This document shows, in pieces, positions 35,556 to 45,438 of a stretch of DNA of 64,000 nt. Below the pieces are notes generated by a model that was not told the origin of the DNA, ran no database searches, and saw only the letters and a program-made list of their open reading frames with translations. The position numbers were made by a program, and so were the translations under genes. This DNA comes from Ampelocalamus luodianensis (Eukaryota; Streptophyta; Magnoliopsida; Poales; Poaceae): the NCBI GenBank assembly GCA_036346255.1, contig CM070629.1:49350916-49414915 (forward strand), read 5' to 3'. Every line of letters begins with the position of its first letter. Positions within the stretch are counted from its first letter, which is position 1.

Positions 35556-38500
35556 TGTAACATCCCAATATTAGACTTGTGTTTCAAATGTAAGAAAATT
35601 AGTAGAAATTAAAACTTTTTCTTACATCATGTATTTCTTGTACAAGAAGTCAGGGAAATACAAAGTCACAAGTCTTTTGATCCAAACTTTGAGCTTCCAA
35701 GAAAATAATCATGTCAAACATTTTGTTCATCTCCTGGAAATACTTTTCCTAAGTTCTAGGATTGGGGTGTGGCCCCTCTGAAAAATTTCACAATTGTTAG
35801 AGATTGTTTGAATACTTTTGGAGGTAGGTCAACCCAATTCAAATCCTGGTCAAACCTTGGATCAGCACCTTGCAAAGTTTTTAGAGGAAATTGTGCAGCA
35901 CCAAAACCTCTGAAAATTTTATGCAGGGTCACCTTGTGAGTCAGCAAGCTCCTGTAAAATTTTCAGATTTTTTGGAGTCATTTTGCTACCTCAAACAAAT
36001 CCTCAAAGGTCTCTGTGCTATTTTGAAAACCAGATTTGGTTTGCACTATTGCTCTGGTTCGAGTCGGACTCGGGATCACGCCCGAGCCTAACTCATCTGA
36101 CTCGGTCAAACCATGTCCACCTAATCACACCCGGGCGCGTACAAGTGGAGCCGTTGGATTCATATCCAACGCTCACGACCTCCCCCGGGTGCGCTAACCT
36201 CCTAGGGTTGGAAGTGCTCGTGGCCGCCCATCTTCAATCCAAAGGCTCACGACCACCCCACCTTCTCCTCTGTTCTCCTTCTTCCTCGCCCTCGCACCGT
36301 GCGCATCAACAGTGCGCTGTGTGGCGCTGTCAAATCTTGCCGCCCCATCAACTCTCGCCTATCGGGGCAGCGTGGCACGTCAGAGCTTTCGGCCTAAAGC
36401 CGTGCTCCGCACTGCTCTGCTTCCCTAGCTCCCAGTTTAGCTGCATTTGAGCTCGCCGTAGCTCATCTCAGGCCCCCCTTCTTTTGTGCCGTTGCTCACT
36501 GATCTCTTAATGCCCCTGAGGACCTCCTTTGGACCTCTTCCACTCACAATCACCCTCCAACTCACTCTCTGTGCGTTCGAGCGCAAGCTGCCGAGAGCTT
36601 TTGTTGTCTGCCATTGCCAGACCTTGGGGCCCTCGTCAACTTCAGAGCTCCAGTGGTTCTTTTGCCCTTGGATGCGCTTTCTTTTGGACCTCTGGTCATC
36701 GCAAGTCCGGTCCCTAACTCATTTTTGGGTTGCTTTCACAGGAGCAGCTCGAATTGAAGTTTCTGCAGTTGGCGGCCAAAAGGGGACTTCATCGTTCCCA
36801 TCTCCGGTAAGGCCTTCTCCGTGCAATTCTTTGGTCCTGGACCACCTCCGGGTCATCGCAAGTTTATCCTGACCATTCTTTTTAACTCGCGTTGCTTAGA
36901 GCACCTTGTCGCCGTCGTCTCCTTCATCTCCGGTGAACTGCTCCGCCGCCAGCACTCCTCCGACTTCTCTCGGACCTCCCCTACACCTTGGTGAGTTCAC
37001 TTTAGTCCCTTAGTGCTCTAGGACTAGATGGTTTAGCCGTAGTGGACCCTTTTTCGTATTTTCGGGTTTTACCGAAAAGTATCCTCCGCCCCTCTCCGGC
37101 GTTACAGACCAGCTCCGCTGCTGAGAGTGGTTCCTTTATGTTCGCAATAGTATTAGGAACGTTTTGGTACAGTTCGTAGACGCCGCCGTGGTCTTGGTCG
37201 TCGGCGACGTGCCGGCGAACTCAGCGTGGTGGTCTGTACCTTGTCACGATTTTGTCAAGTCATAGGACCTCCTCGAGTAGATCCTAGCCGTTCACGACCT
37301 CCCAAGTTTAGATCTGAGCCTTAGATTCATTACTGTAAAGCTTTAAGTCTCAGCATCACCTAGGATTATCTCGACCGTTGATGACCTCCTCAGATTAGAT
37401 TTGAGCCGTAGGATCTTTCTTTGTAAAGCCTTTAGCGCCAGGACCTCTTTGGAGCAATCTTGGCTGTTAAAAGACCTCTGTGGGTTAGCTCTTAGCCGTT
37501 GGATCCTCCCTTTGTAAAGTCCTTAGCCGCAGGACCTCCCCTGGTGTTGATCCTAACCGTTAAAGACCACCTTGGGTTTAATCTGAGCCGTTAGGATCAC
37601 TCCTGCGCAAAAAGACCACCCCGTGGTCGTCTTTGCAAAAATCACCTTCGGAACCACCTTAGGGTCCTCTTTGCAAAAGACCACCCCTTGGTCTTTTGCA
37701 AAGAAAACCTCAGGACCTCCTTCTCACGGGATCTTAACCTTTCAGACCACACCCGAGCAGATCTGGGCCGTTGTAGACCTCCCCCTGGGGATCTCAGCCG
37801 TCCAGGACCTCTTCGAGATTAGATCTGGACCGTAGGGCCTTTGTTAGTAAAAACTCTAGTCGCAGGACCTCCTTGGATCAATCTCGGCCGTTAAAGACCT
37901 CCTCGGCTAAGATCTTGACCGTTAGATCTTTGTCTCCGAAAGCTATAAGTGCTAAGACCTCCCTCCGCTTTTATTTGGACCGCTCAGGACCTCCCTAGGG
38001 TAATCTGAGCCGTCCAGATCTCCTTCCGTTAAAACCTCATCGCGTTGGGCCTCCTCGGGTAAATCTTGACCGTTGAGGACCTCCCCCGCGAAATCTTAGC
38101 CGTCGGGACCTCCTCGGTGGACTTAAGCCGTAGGACCTCCCCCTGGAGATCTAGACCGTCAGGACCTCCCCCGAGAAATCCTGACCGTCCAGACCTCCTC
38201 CGTGGGTTTTGAAGTTCTAGGACCTCCCATAGTGCTCGGGACCGTCAGATCTCGATCTGACGGCCATGACCTCCTAGGTGCACGAGGAGCTCCTCTTGCG
38301 TGCGCTGTGCATGCACTGGTCGTAGCCGTTGGATCTCATCTCAACGGCCACGACCTCTCCTTTTTCGTTAAGCCGGTTGGACCTCCCGAGAGCTCTAATT
38401 TTCTAAGTCTTTTGTTGTTTCAATTTTCAAAAGTGCATATCTTTGTCAGTATAGCTCCTTTTTGAATGATTCAAGTTGCAGTAGCTCTGTGGTAGTATAA

Positions 38501-40782
38501 ATTTTAATTTGTGAATAGTTGTAGTCACCTTTCCAGGCTGGAAGTTTATAATTGTTGCAGTAGAAGTTTGAATGAAATAAGGGTTAGGAAAAATCATTTC
38601 AAAATTTGTAAAATATATAACTTTTTATGTATAACTCCAATTTAAGCAAACCCAAATCTGTAAAATCCCTCTGGTCATGTACTTGAACTTAGCATGGGTG
38701 TTGTTCATATTTATGTTCCTGTAAAGTGATTTATGCTAGTTTTACGACTTAAGAAAATCATAACTAATTCATGGTAACTCCAAAATGTGCAAACTCAATT
38801 TTGCTGACCTTAGGATGACATATTCTTCCTGCCATAAAAATTTCAGACTTTAGATCATTCTGGAAATTTATGCCATGAACAGTAATAGATAGGAATTAAT
38901 ATTGAATTATTAGGCTGATAGAAATTATTTTAGCCATAACTTTTCCATGTTAAGTCCAAATGACCTGATTCTTGTTCCTAAAATTGTCTAAAATCATGCT
39001 CTAGCTTCTGTGTAAATTTCATGAAATTTGGATAAGTTTTACTGTTGAGTTTTATTTGGAGTTCTTGGTTCTTATTTGGTTATCGCCTTTTCTCGTTAGG
39101 TTCCGAGGATATTATTGATATTGATTCTGAGCCACAGTCATCAGATCCTGCACTTCAGCAAGGCAAGCAGATGTAGCATCATTTGATCATATTGTTCCTA
39201 CTATTTTCAAATGCTAATATATTGTTTGCAAATTCTATGTATGCATTGCTATGTTGTTTTAACTATTGTCGATAGTTCGCCTAGTAGATGCATTATCAGT
39301 AGGCAAATGTTTATCCTCTACTACTGAGCATAGGTTTATCTTGCTGTGATTTTGGATTCGTTGGATGAATCATTGTCACTTAGTAGTTTACGAGTTTGTT
39401 GCTTAGCCATGCTTAGTTATCGGTATAAATGGGCGGTTATCGACTTGCCGATAACCTTGATCACACAAACTTATTATACACTCTATATTTCAGCTTTGTG
39501 CTATGTTCAAATTGTAAAACTAAAACTGAAAGCAAAATAATTTGGACTTGGGCACAATGGTAAGATGGTGTGATCCTTGGGTGTGATTGGAACGGTGCCC
39601 TAGTCAATTAAGGACCGAGTTACTTGCGCCACCGTTCTGAGCATTCTTGCGTGCTAAGCACACTAGAGGGTATGGGACCTTTCTTGGCTTAATACTTTGG
39701 CGTGTGTTGGCTACGAGTTGCAGGCTGGCGTGCGTGTGTTGTGTTGTGGTAAAATGAGGGGGGTTTATGTGTGGAGCATTGTAGTTGTCCGTAAAGCTTT
39801 ACCCCTTGGGGTAGTTGTCTTTACGGCTTTACAATGTAAGCGTATGGGCTTCGGTCCATACGAGCGACTCGTAGTTGATACACAATATTGGAAATGTCTC
39901 GTAGGACTTAGCCGTGCCGGCATACCTACGGAAGTGTGCTTCATCTAGTGGCAAAAAGGCGGTCTGAAGTGTGGGTACATTGGTACACCCCTGCAGGGTT
40001 TTGAACTATTCGAATAGCCTCGTCCTAGGTTATGGACATGCTTGGAAACGCCCCGTGAGAACTAGACTACATCTTTTAAACTAAAACTTGATGGGTGGTG
40101 TGAATCAGGGATTCGTGCTATTTGTGGTGGCTATTGGGTTAGTCACTTCTAGGTGGATACTTGATAATTATTGTTACTCGCTGTTATTTCAATGCTTAGA
40201 AACTAATTCGTTAAATCGCTTTCAATCTATTACATTATTGCAAATTAAATTTGCTTTATGCGTCCAAATAACCATATAACCAACCTTCCTTTGATATAGC
40301 TTTCATGTAGCTATGTATAGGCTTGTTACTCGTAAGTCTTGCGAGTACATTTTTGTACTCATCTGCATTGCTTGTTGTGTGCAGAGGAAGAAGGTGAGCC
40401 CCAAGGGCCTCACTTCTGTGAAATATGCTGTGGCGGTGTGTGGGACGATTAGCTTGGCGGCCCGGTCGGTTGCCCTGTGGTTTATTGTGGCTAACCGGTC
40501 GCATTTTGGTTTAAGCCATCTTATGGCAACTTTTGCTTCCGCTGTTACTTTCAATTCATGTCTTTTGGTCGGTTTGGCTGTTCTGTAATAACTTATTAAT
40601 TATTGTATGTCTTTGCTAGACTTGTTATATTGTTGTATGGAAATGATGCATGCTTTTGTTTGATGTATGTGTGCTGCAATTTCTGGGAAGCACATGTCCA
40701 TCGAGACTCGGTGTATTCTGTTTGTAATGCTAGAGCCAATGGAAGTCTAAGTATTACAAGCTTAATAAACCGGGGTCTCACA
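35556..40782 (+). mobile_element. Tekay-type solo LTR (5227 bp)
   Basis: Starts TGTAACATCCCAATATTAG and ends GGGGTCTCACA, and is flanked on both sides by the direct repeat CAAAA (35551-35555 and 40783-40787). It is a diverged relative of the G2 LTR. No primer site, polypurine tract or internal region is present, so it is the product of LTR-LTR recombination. It splits the 5' leader of the CACTA transposase. No gene was found in it. Confidence 0.92.
37264..38280. repeat. 30-bp tandem array in the solo LTR
   Basis: Diverged counterpart of the G2 array, again built of GACCTCC...AGATCT..ACCGT units. It is longer than the G2 array, so unit number varies between LTR lineages. Confidence 0.7.
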
Positions 40783-40885
40783 CAAAACAAGCAAGTCTCC
40801 TACAGCCACCACAGAGCAAAGCTTCTCAAGCCACTCTATGCCAAACAACAGCTCAGAGGCGCTAGGGCAGGGGGTCTGTCGGGTC

Positions 40886-40900
40886 CTAATATTTATAGGG
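40886..40900 (-). promoter_or_regulatory. TATA box of the CACTA transposase gene
   Basis: The minus strand reads CCCTATAAATATTAG, right next to the inner subterminal array (40907-41188). In En/Spm the transposase promoter likewise lies beside the subterminal repeats. The downstream leader would be 40785-40880 and then 35117-35555, with the solo LTR between. Confidence 0.6.
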
Positions 40901-40906
40901 TTGGAC

Positions 40907-41188
40907 TATCACAGACGGTTCTATTTACGAACCGTCTGTGATAGTGCCTCATCACAGACGAACCGTCTGTGATGAGGCACTATCATAGACGGTTCGTCAA
41001 TAGAACCGTCTGTGATATTCTACATATCACAGACGGTTCGTAAATAGAATCGTCTGTGATATGTAGGATATCACAGACGGTTCTATTTACGAACCGTCTG
41101 TATAAGTTAAACACAGACGGCTCTTCATGGAACCGTCTGTGATAAGGATATTATCACAGATGGTTCTTCATGGAACTGTCTGTGATAG
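40907..41188. repeat. CACTA right inner subterminal array
   Basis: About ten copies of ATCACAGACGGTTC in both orientations, several as long inverted pairs. The array sits between the transposase TATA box and the F-box gene. Scattered single copies continue to about 41295. Confidence 0.85.
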
Positions 41189-41377
41189 CGTGCGCAAATA
41201 ATTACTAAAATGAATTGCACAGTAATAAACAGATGATAAAAAAGACCATATCATCACAGACGATAAAAAAGTCCATATTGTTTTTACATCACAGACTTGT
41301 AATCGCATTAAAAATTCATTTAATTTGGAAAATAGTCCAGCTGCACCACCTTTCTAGAAACCTAAAAAACTAAAATT

Positions 41378-42212
41378 TTATGGCAAATAGTCCAACACCT
41401 TTGCAAAGAAACTAGCATACTCATGCCTAATCCTGCAGTCGTCACTGCAGAAGACGACGTAATCGTCCCACCCTTCCACATCGCAGCCGGTGCTCGTGCA
41501 CCCATGGCAATCCTCCGACAGCGCCCACACCCGGCCCAGTGGCCCGGCCTTCTTCCCCCACGCCGCCACCTGGACAATGTCTGCGGCGATCCTCTGGCAC
41601 TGCCTGCACTCCTGGTTGGTCTTGGTCGTCTCGCACTCGCCGCCGGTCGGCTCGCCCTCGACTTGGCTTATGTAGTGCTTCCCAACGTCACGCGTCTCGT
41701 CGGCCGTGTAGAGGAGGAGGCCGAGCACGTAGGCCGTGGCCTTGTGGCCGGCCACGGCCGCCCGTTCAAGGAACATGAGGCCACGCTGCATGTCTTGGGG
41801 CGCGAAGACAAGCCCGAGGCCGACGATGAAACAAGCTCCCGGGTTGCCGGCATCGGCCAGGGGGTTGATGACGGCGAGGTAGCGCTCGTTGTCCTGCCAC
41901 TTCATCGCCTCCTCTCGCTCCAGCACCACGCGCCTCCCCACGGCGCGTTCCTTGGACACTTTGTACAAGGCCTTGCAACTCCAATATACGTACATACAAA
42001 ATTCAAGGTGTTAGAATAAATAGTAGTTAGTACGTACGTATTTTGTAGGCATAAATATGTACGTACGTTAATCGTAGGCTGCATAGGTCCTCCATGGGCT
42101 GAGGAGAGATCGCGGCCACACGGCCGACGATGTCGACGACGATATCGTGAGAAAGAGTGGCGATCATCGACCTCCTCGCCTTGGTGCTGGCTGTCATGCT
42201 CTGCATGCTCAC
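41378..42212 (-). CDS. F-box protein with Cys-rich C-terminus, inside the CACTA element
   Basis: Two exons, 42067-42212 and 41378-41978, separated by an 88-bp intron with GT and AG borders, joining in frame to 248 residues without a stop. Residues about 19-60 form an F-box (LSHDIVVDIVGRVA ... EDLCSLRL ... CKALYKVSKERAV), the module that ties substrate adaptors to SKP1-CUL1 ubiquitin ligases. Residues about 80-130 resemble Sel1-like repeats (ADAGNPGACFIVGLGLVF, AAVAGHKATAYVLGLLLY). The C-terminus has paired Cys residues (CRQCQR, CHGCTSTGC, FCSDDCRIRHEY), a plausible zinc-binding segment seen in the plant At1g67623/At2g35280-like F-box group. The substrate is unknown. The gene has its own TATA box and lies between two CACTA subterminal arrays, so it appears to be captured host sequence. 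Whether it is expressed cannot be seen. Confidence 0.8.
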
Positions 42213-42293
42213 CTTGGCGATTGCTGCGCGTACGTATTCAATACCGTGAGAAGAAGAGCGATGGGAGGTTTAATCTTCGGTGAATTATTCCGT

Positions 42294-42303
42294 CTTATAA
42301 AGA
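42294..42303 (-). promoter_or_regulatory. TATA box of the F-box gene
   Basis: The minus strand reads TCTTTATAAG some 82-91 bp before the start codon at 42212. The region 42304-42425 upstream holds loose repeats of GAGATGAAGAGAC and no other recognised signal. Confidence 0.45.
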
Positions 42304-42429
42304 ACTAGGAGTAACTGGCACGTGAGATGAAGAGACGCATGTAATATTGGCGTGCGAGACGAAGAGACGGTTGTGCGATGTTGAGATGAAGAGATACATC
42401 GCTCGGGAGACGAAGAGGTAGGAAAGAAA

Positions 42430-42834
42430 TATCACAGACGGTTCTATCATGGAACCGTCTGTGATAATAATATCACAGACGGTTCTTGAATAGAGCCGTC
42501 TGTGATAGTAGTATATTACAGACGGTTCTATAATTGAACCGTCTATGAAGTATCACAGACGGTTTTATTTCCAAACCGTCTGTGATAAGGCGTCCTCATT
42601 ACAGACGATTCATATTACCAACTGTTTGTGATACTTCACAGACGGTTGGTAATAAGAACCGTCTGTGATGAGGAACTATCACAAACGGTTCTTATTACCA
42701 ACCGTTTGTGAAGTATCACAGACGGTTGGCAATATGAACCGTCTGTGATGAGGACTCTATCACAGACGGTTCCAAAGGGAACCGTCTGTATAAATTTAAC
42801 ACAGACGGCTCCTTTGGAACCGTCTGTGATGAGG
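42430..42834. repeat. CACTA right outer subterminal array
   Basis: About fourteen copies of TATCACAGACGGTTC in both orientations, close to the right terminal repeat. Together with 40907-41188 it brackets the F-box gene. Confidence 0.85.
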
Positions 42835-42850
42835 CATCCAATATGATCTG

Positions 42851-42863
42851 TTTTGTAGTAGTG
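42851..42863 (-). repeat. CACTA right terminal inverted repeat
   Basis: TTTTGTAGTAGTG, complement CACTACTACAAAA, identical to the left end over ten bases. The TAA at 42864-42866 is the second copy of the target duplication. Confidence 0.9.
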
Positions 42864-42866
42864 TAA

Positions 42867-43240
42867 GCTTAGCACAGAAACAACAGCCCTGAATAGATAA
42901 CTTAATGATTTTTTTGGAAAAGATAGATTGATGCAGTCTAGTGTTTCTAAGAATGTTGTGAATGAACCGGTTAAATACACAACTTGTCCCACTTTAGCTG
43001 AACAAAATAAGTACCTTAAGGACACTTTAGAGAAATTTTCTTTTGGCAAGAAAATTTTGAATATGATTCAATACAAGTCAAAACCGAGTGTCAAAAACAT
43101 AGGTCTAAGTTTTAATCCTGCTGATTATGCTAAGAATAATCCACCTAAGGTAGTTAAGGTCATTGAAAGTGGGCTAATTGAAACAAAATTGGTGATGTTT
43201 CCAACTAACAATCGCCTGCATAAGCATCTACAAGACACTT
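42867..43240 (+). pseudogene. Copia A gag-like region, right part
   Basis: Continues the coiled-coil protein interrupted at 4268, reading YLKDTLEKFSFGKKILNM at about 43010-43063. This parallels YLKDTLERFSKGKKQLNM in Copia B (about 47110-47163). Similarity to gag ends at about 43240, where the LTR of Copia B or an unassigned flank begins. The remainder of Copia A is expected to the right of the window. Confidence 0.6.
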
Positions 43241-43259
43241 GGAGCTCACCAGGACAAAG

Positions 43260-45380
43260 AGGGTCACCAGAGATGGTCGGAAAGAGGTTGGTGACGTTGA
43301 ACCGAGGTGGCGGCGAGTGAAGGGATAAGGGATTGTGGATATCATGGGGATATGCTCATGATCTTAGGATGATGTGACAATTGGCAATATCGTTGAAGGT
43401 TTGCGGAAACACTCATTTTCGGCAAAGTTCAGGTTCGCGAGCCTCGGCGATCGACCGCCATGGTGGCGGTCGGGCCGTATTCGGTCAAGCTCGAGTTGGT
43501 GGTAGCGGTCGACAGCGGCGGCGGTCCGACCGGCTAGTGTGGCGGTCTGACCGGCTACCGCTGAGCGATCAGACCGGCCATATAAGTGGCTGTGGATTTT
43601 TGAGTTGGGCCAAAAATAGAGGGTGTAGGCAAGAGAGGAGGTTCTACTGCTCTTGGTCCCATAATTTTTGGAGCCTCCAGGCAAAAGTTCTATTCGTTTG
43701 AAATTTCCTGAGAGGTTGCGGATTTCAGAGTTGGAATTTTGGCTAAGTCATGGACTGGCGGTCAGACCGGCCTTTGGCTGGCGGTCTAACCGGTAAGGGA
43801 GCAGTTAGACCGGCCATGGTGGCGGTCTGACCGGTTTTCACTTGTTTCGTCGTACCGTGTGGCGGCGATGGTTGTTCGTTAGTTCAAGTTCATGGGTTAC
43901 ATGGCATATGTGTTGCATGATGCATGTTTTGACTAACTTGGGTCAAGTTGTAAAGAACTTGTTCCCGGTTTTGATTTGCTTGTCTATTGTTGTGCAGGTT
44001 GCTTGGTGGTCAACGACAGTCAACGGCGAGAATGATCGGGACTAGGCTTGGAGAGCTGAGGTTCAGAACGATCGACGATGCCGAGTGAAGTCATTGGATT
44101 CAAGCATGGTGCAAGATGGACAAAGTTGACGAGCAGGCGATTCGGTGCGGCAGTTGGATCAAGCGGCGCGGGGTCGGTGCAAGTGCCATGGTGGTTTCGG
44201 TGGGAGCCGGATGGGAGAGACTTGCTAACATGATGAGAGCCGTTGGATCAACCTACACGTGGCGGAGCATGCGACTGCTTCGCGAAGATTGGACTCAGTC
44301 TTCGAAAAAGATCGAGAAGGGGTATTTTGGTAATTTTACCAAATACCGCCTTGGTTACCTTTTACCAACCCGCAGCGCAAGACGGTGCATGAAGAAGCGG
44401 ATTAGGTCAAGAGGAGATGAAGACGACGCTTTAAAATGCGTGCGTGTGTAATCCGTTTGTGTTGGGCCTTAACGGGAGCCCATTAGGGAAACTCTTCTAG
44501 AAGGTCTAAGCCTCCACTATAAATAGAGGAGGGAGGTGGCTGCACCCCCTCAACCCTTTCATTGTGTTTGAAACCCTAGTTTGCTTAGGGAGAGGATTAG
44601 TGGAGGTTAGGGTTCTAGAGAGTTGGATTTGATTTCATGCTCATGTATTGAGTCTTTGTCCTCCATTGATGGAGTGGCTGTAAACCAATACCATATCAAA
44701 TCAATCCAAAGAAAGTTCTCTCAAAGATGAGTTCATTTGCTTTCTTTCTCTCTATTTGGTGATTTTGAGTCTTTCTTTGATCCGCGAGTTTTTGGTTGTT
44801 TTCTTGCTGTAATCTAACTTGCTGCAACATGTGGGAACCCATCTAGGGTCATCTTGATCATCAATCACCCACGAACAAGCCTCTAGATCAGATTTCGATT
44901 CTTGCTTGGTTTTTGAACCACCTTCACTCAAATGGAAAAAGGTTTGAACTTTGGCAAGGATCTTCACGATCATTGCTTGGAACAGGTTCCTGACATCCTT
45001 GAGAAGGTGTGTGTCAAGTTTCATGAGGTTTGGACGCATGAATCAAAAGTTAGCTCAATGTGTGTTTTGGTTTTTCGTGCTGATTTTACTGTTCATTGAA
45101 CTAGAGGTCTGACCGCCCGATAGAGAGGTCCGACCGCTAGGCCAACCGGTCTGACCGCCCCCGTGAGAGGTCAGACCGCCCGAGACTTGGTGTTTTGGTT
45201 TTATGTTGTTTTTGCTTCGGGGTTTTGATTGGATTCAATACAAGTCTTCTGTTGTACTTGATTGATTGATCTTCATAGCTTTCATAGCTATTGGAGTGAG
45301 ATTCATATTAAATTTGATTTGGGAGAAAAAGAGATTGTGCTCCTATTCACCCCCCATCTAGTCGCCTTTTCGGTCCAACA
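43260..45380 (+). repeat. 5' LTR of Copia B (left end not resolved)
   Basis: The right end is firm: TCGGTCCAACA followed by AG and a primer site. The left end lies somewhere between about 43240 and 43380; no convincing TGTTGG start was seen. TATAAATAG lies at 44518-44526. Two clusters of a near-palindromic CGGTCTGACCG motif lie at 43440-43850 and 45100-45190. Open frames inside are not considered genes. Confidence 0.6.
44518..44526 (+). promoter_or_regulatory. TATA box in the Copia B LTR
   Basis: TATAAATAG in CCACTATAAATAGAGGA, about 860 bp before the LTR end, on the coding strand. Confidence 0.6.
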
Positions 45381-45382
45381 AG

Positions 45383-45394
45383 TGGTATCAGAGC
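45383..45394 (+). other. Primer-binding site of Copia B
   Basis: TGGTATCAGAGC, exact methionine-tRNA type, two bases inside the LTR. Confidence 0.85.
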
Positions 45395-45438
45395 CCGGTT
45401 AGTTCAATCTTGATCTTAACCGGTCACTGAACTTGGCG

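Larger units (their letters stand above)
4269..42863 (-). mobile_element. CACTA (En/Spm) transposon, 38.6 kb including nested elements
   Basis: The element starts CACTACTACAGAA and ends TTTTGTAGTAGTG, ten identical terminal bases in inverted order. The 3-bp duplication TAA flanks it exactly (4266-4268 and 42864-42866), which is the size made by CACTA transposases. Subterminal arrays of TATCACAGACGGTTC and its complement lie inside both ends. Its genes run on the minus strand: a TNP2 fragment (34089-35116) and a Ulp1-like second gene (4719-6616). About 27.5 kb of LTR retrotransposons (6617-34088) and a 5.2-kb solo LTR (35556-40782) sit inside it, and an F-box gene (41378-42212) lies between its two right-hand arrays. 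The central transposase region is deleted, so it cannot move on its own. Confidence 0.9.

Noticed and set aside
41423..42019. A 198-codon plus-strand frame opposite the F-box gene
   Set aside because: It is the antisense shadow of a GC-rich exon; splice sites, F-box and Cys motifs are all on the minus strand.
40907..42863. A second small CACTA element carrying the F-box gene
   Set aside because: No second CACTA terminus or 3-bp duplication was found near 40907; the inner array adjoins the transposase TATA box, as expected for a single element.
43364..44451. Open frames around the CGGTCTGACCG cluster
   Set aside because: They lie in the Copia B LTR, are short and repeat-derived, and have no homology I recognise.
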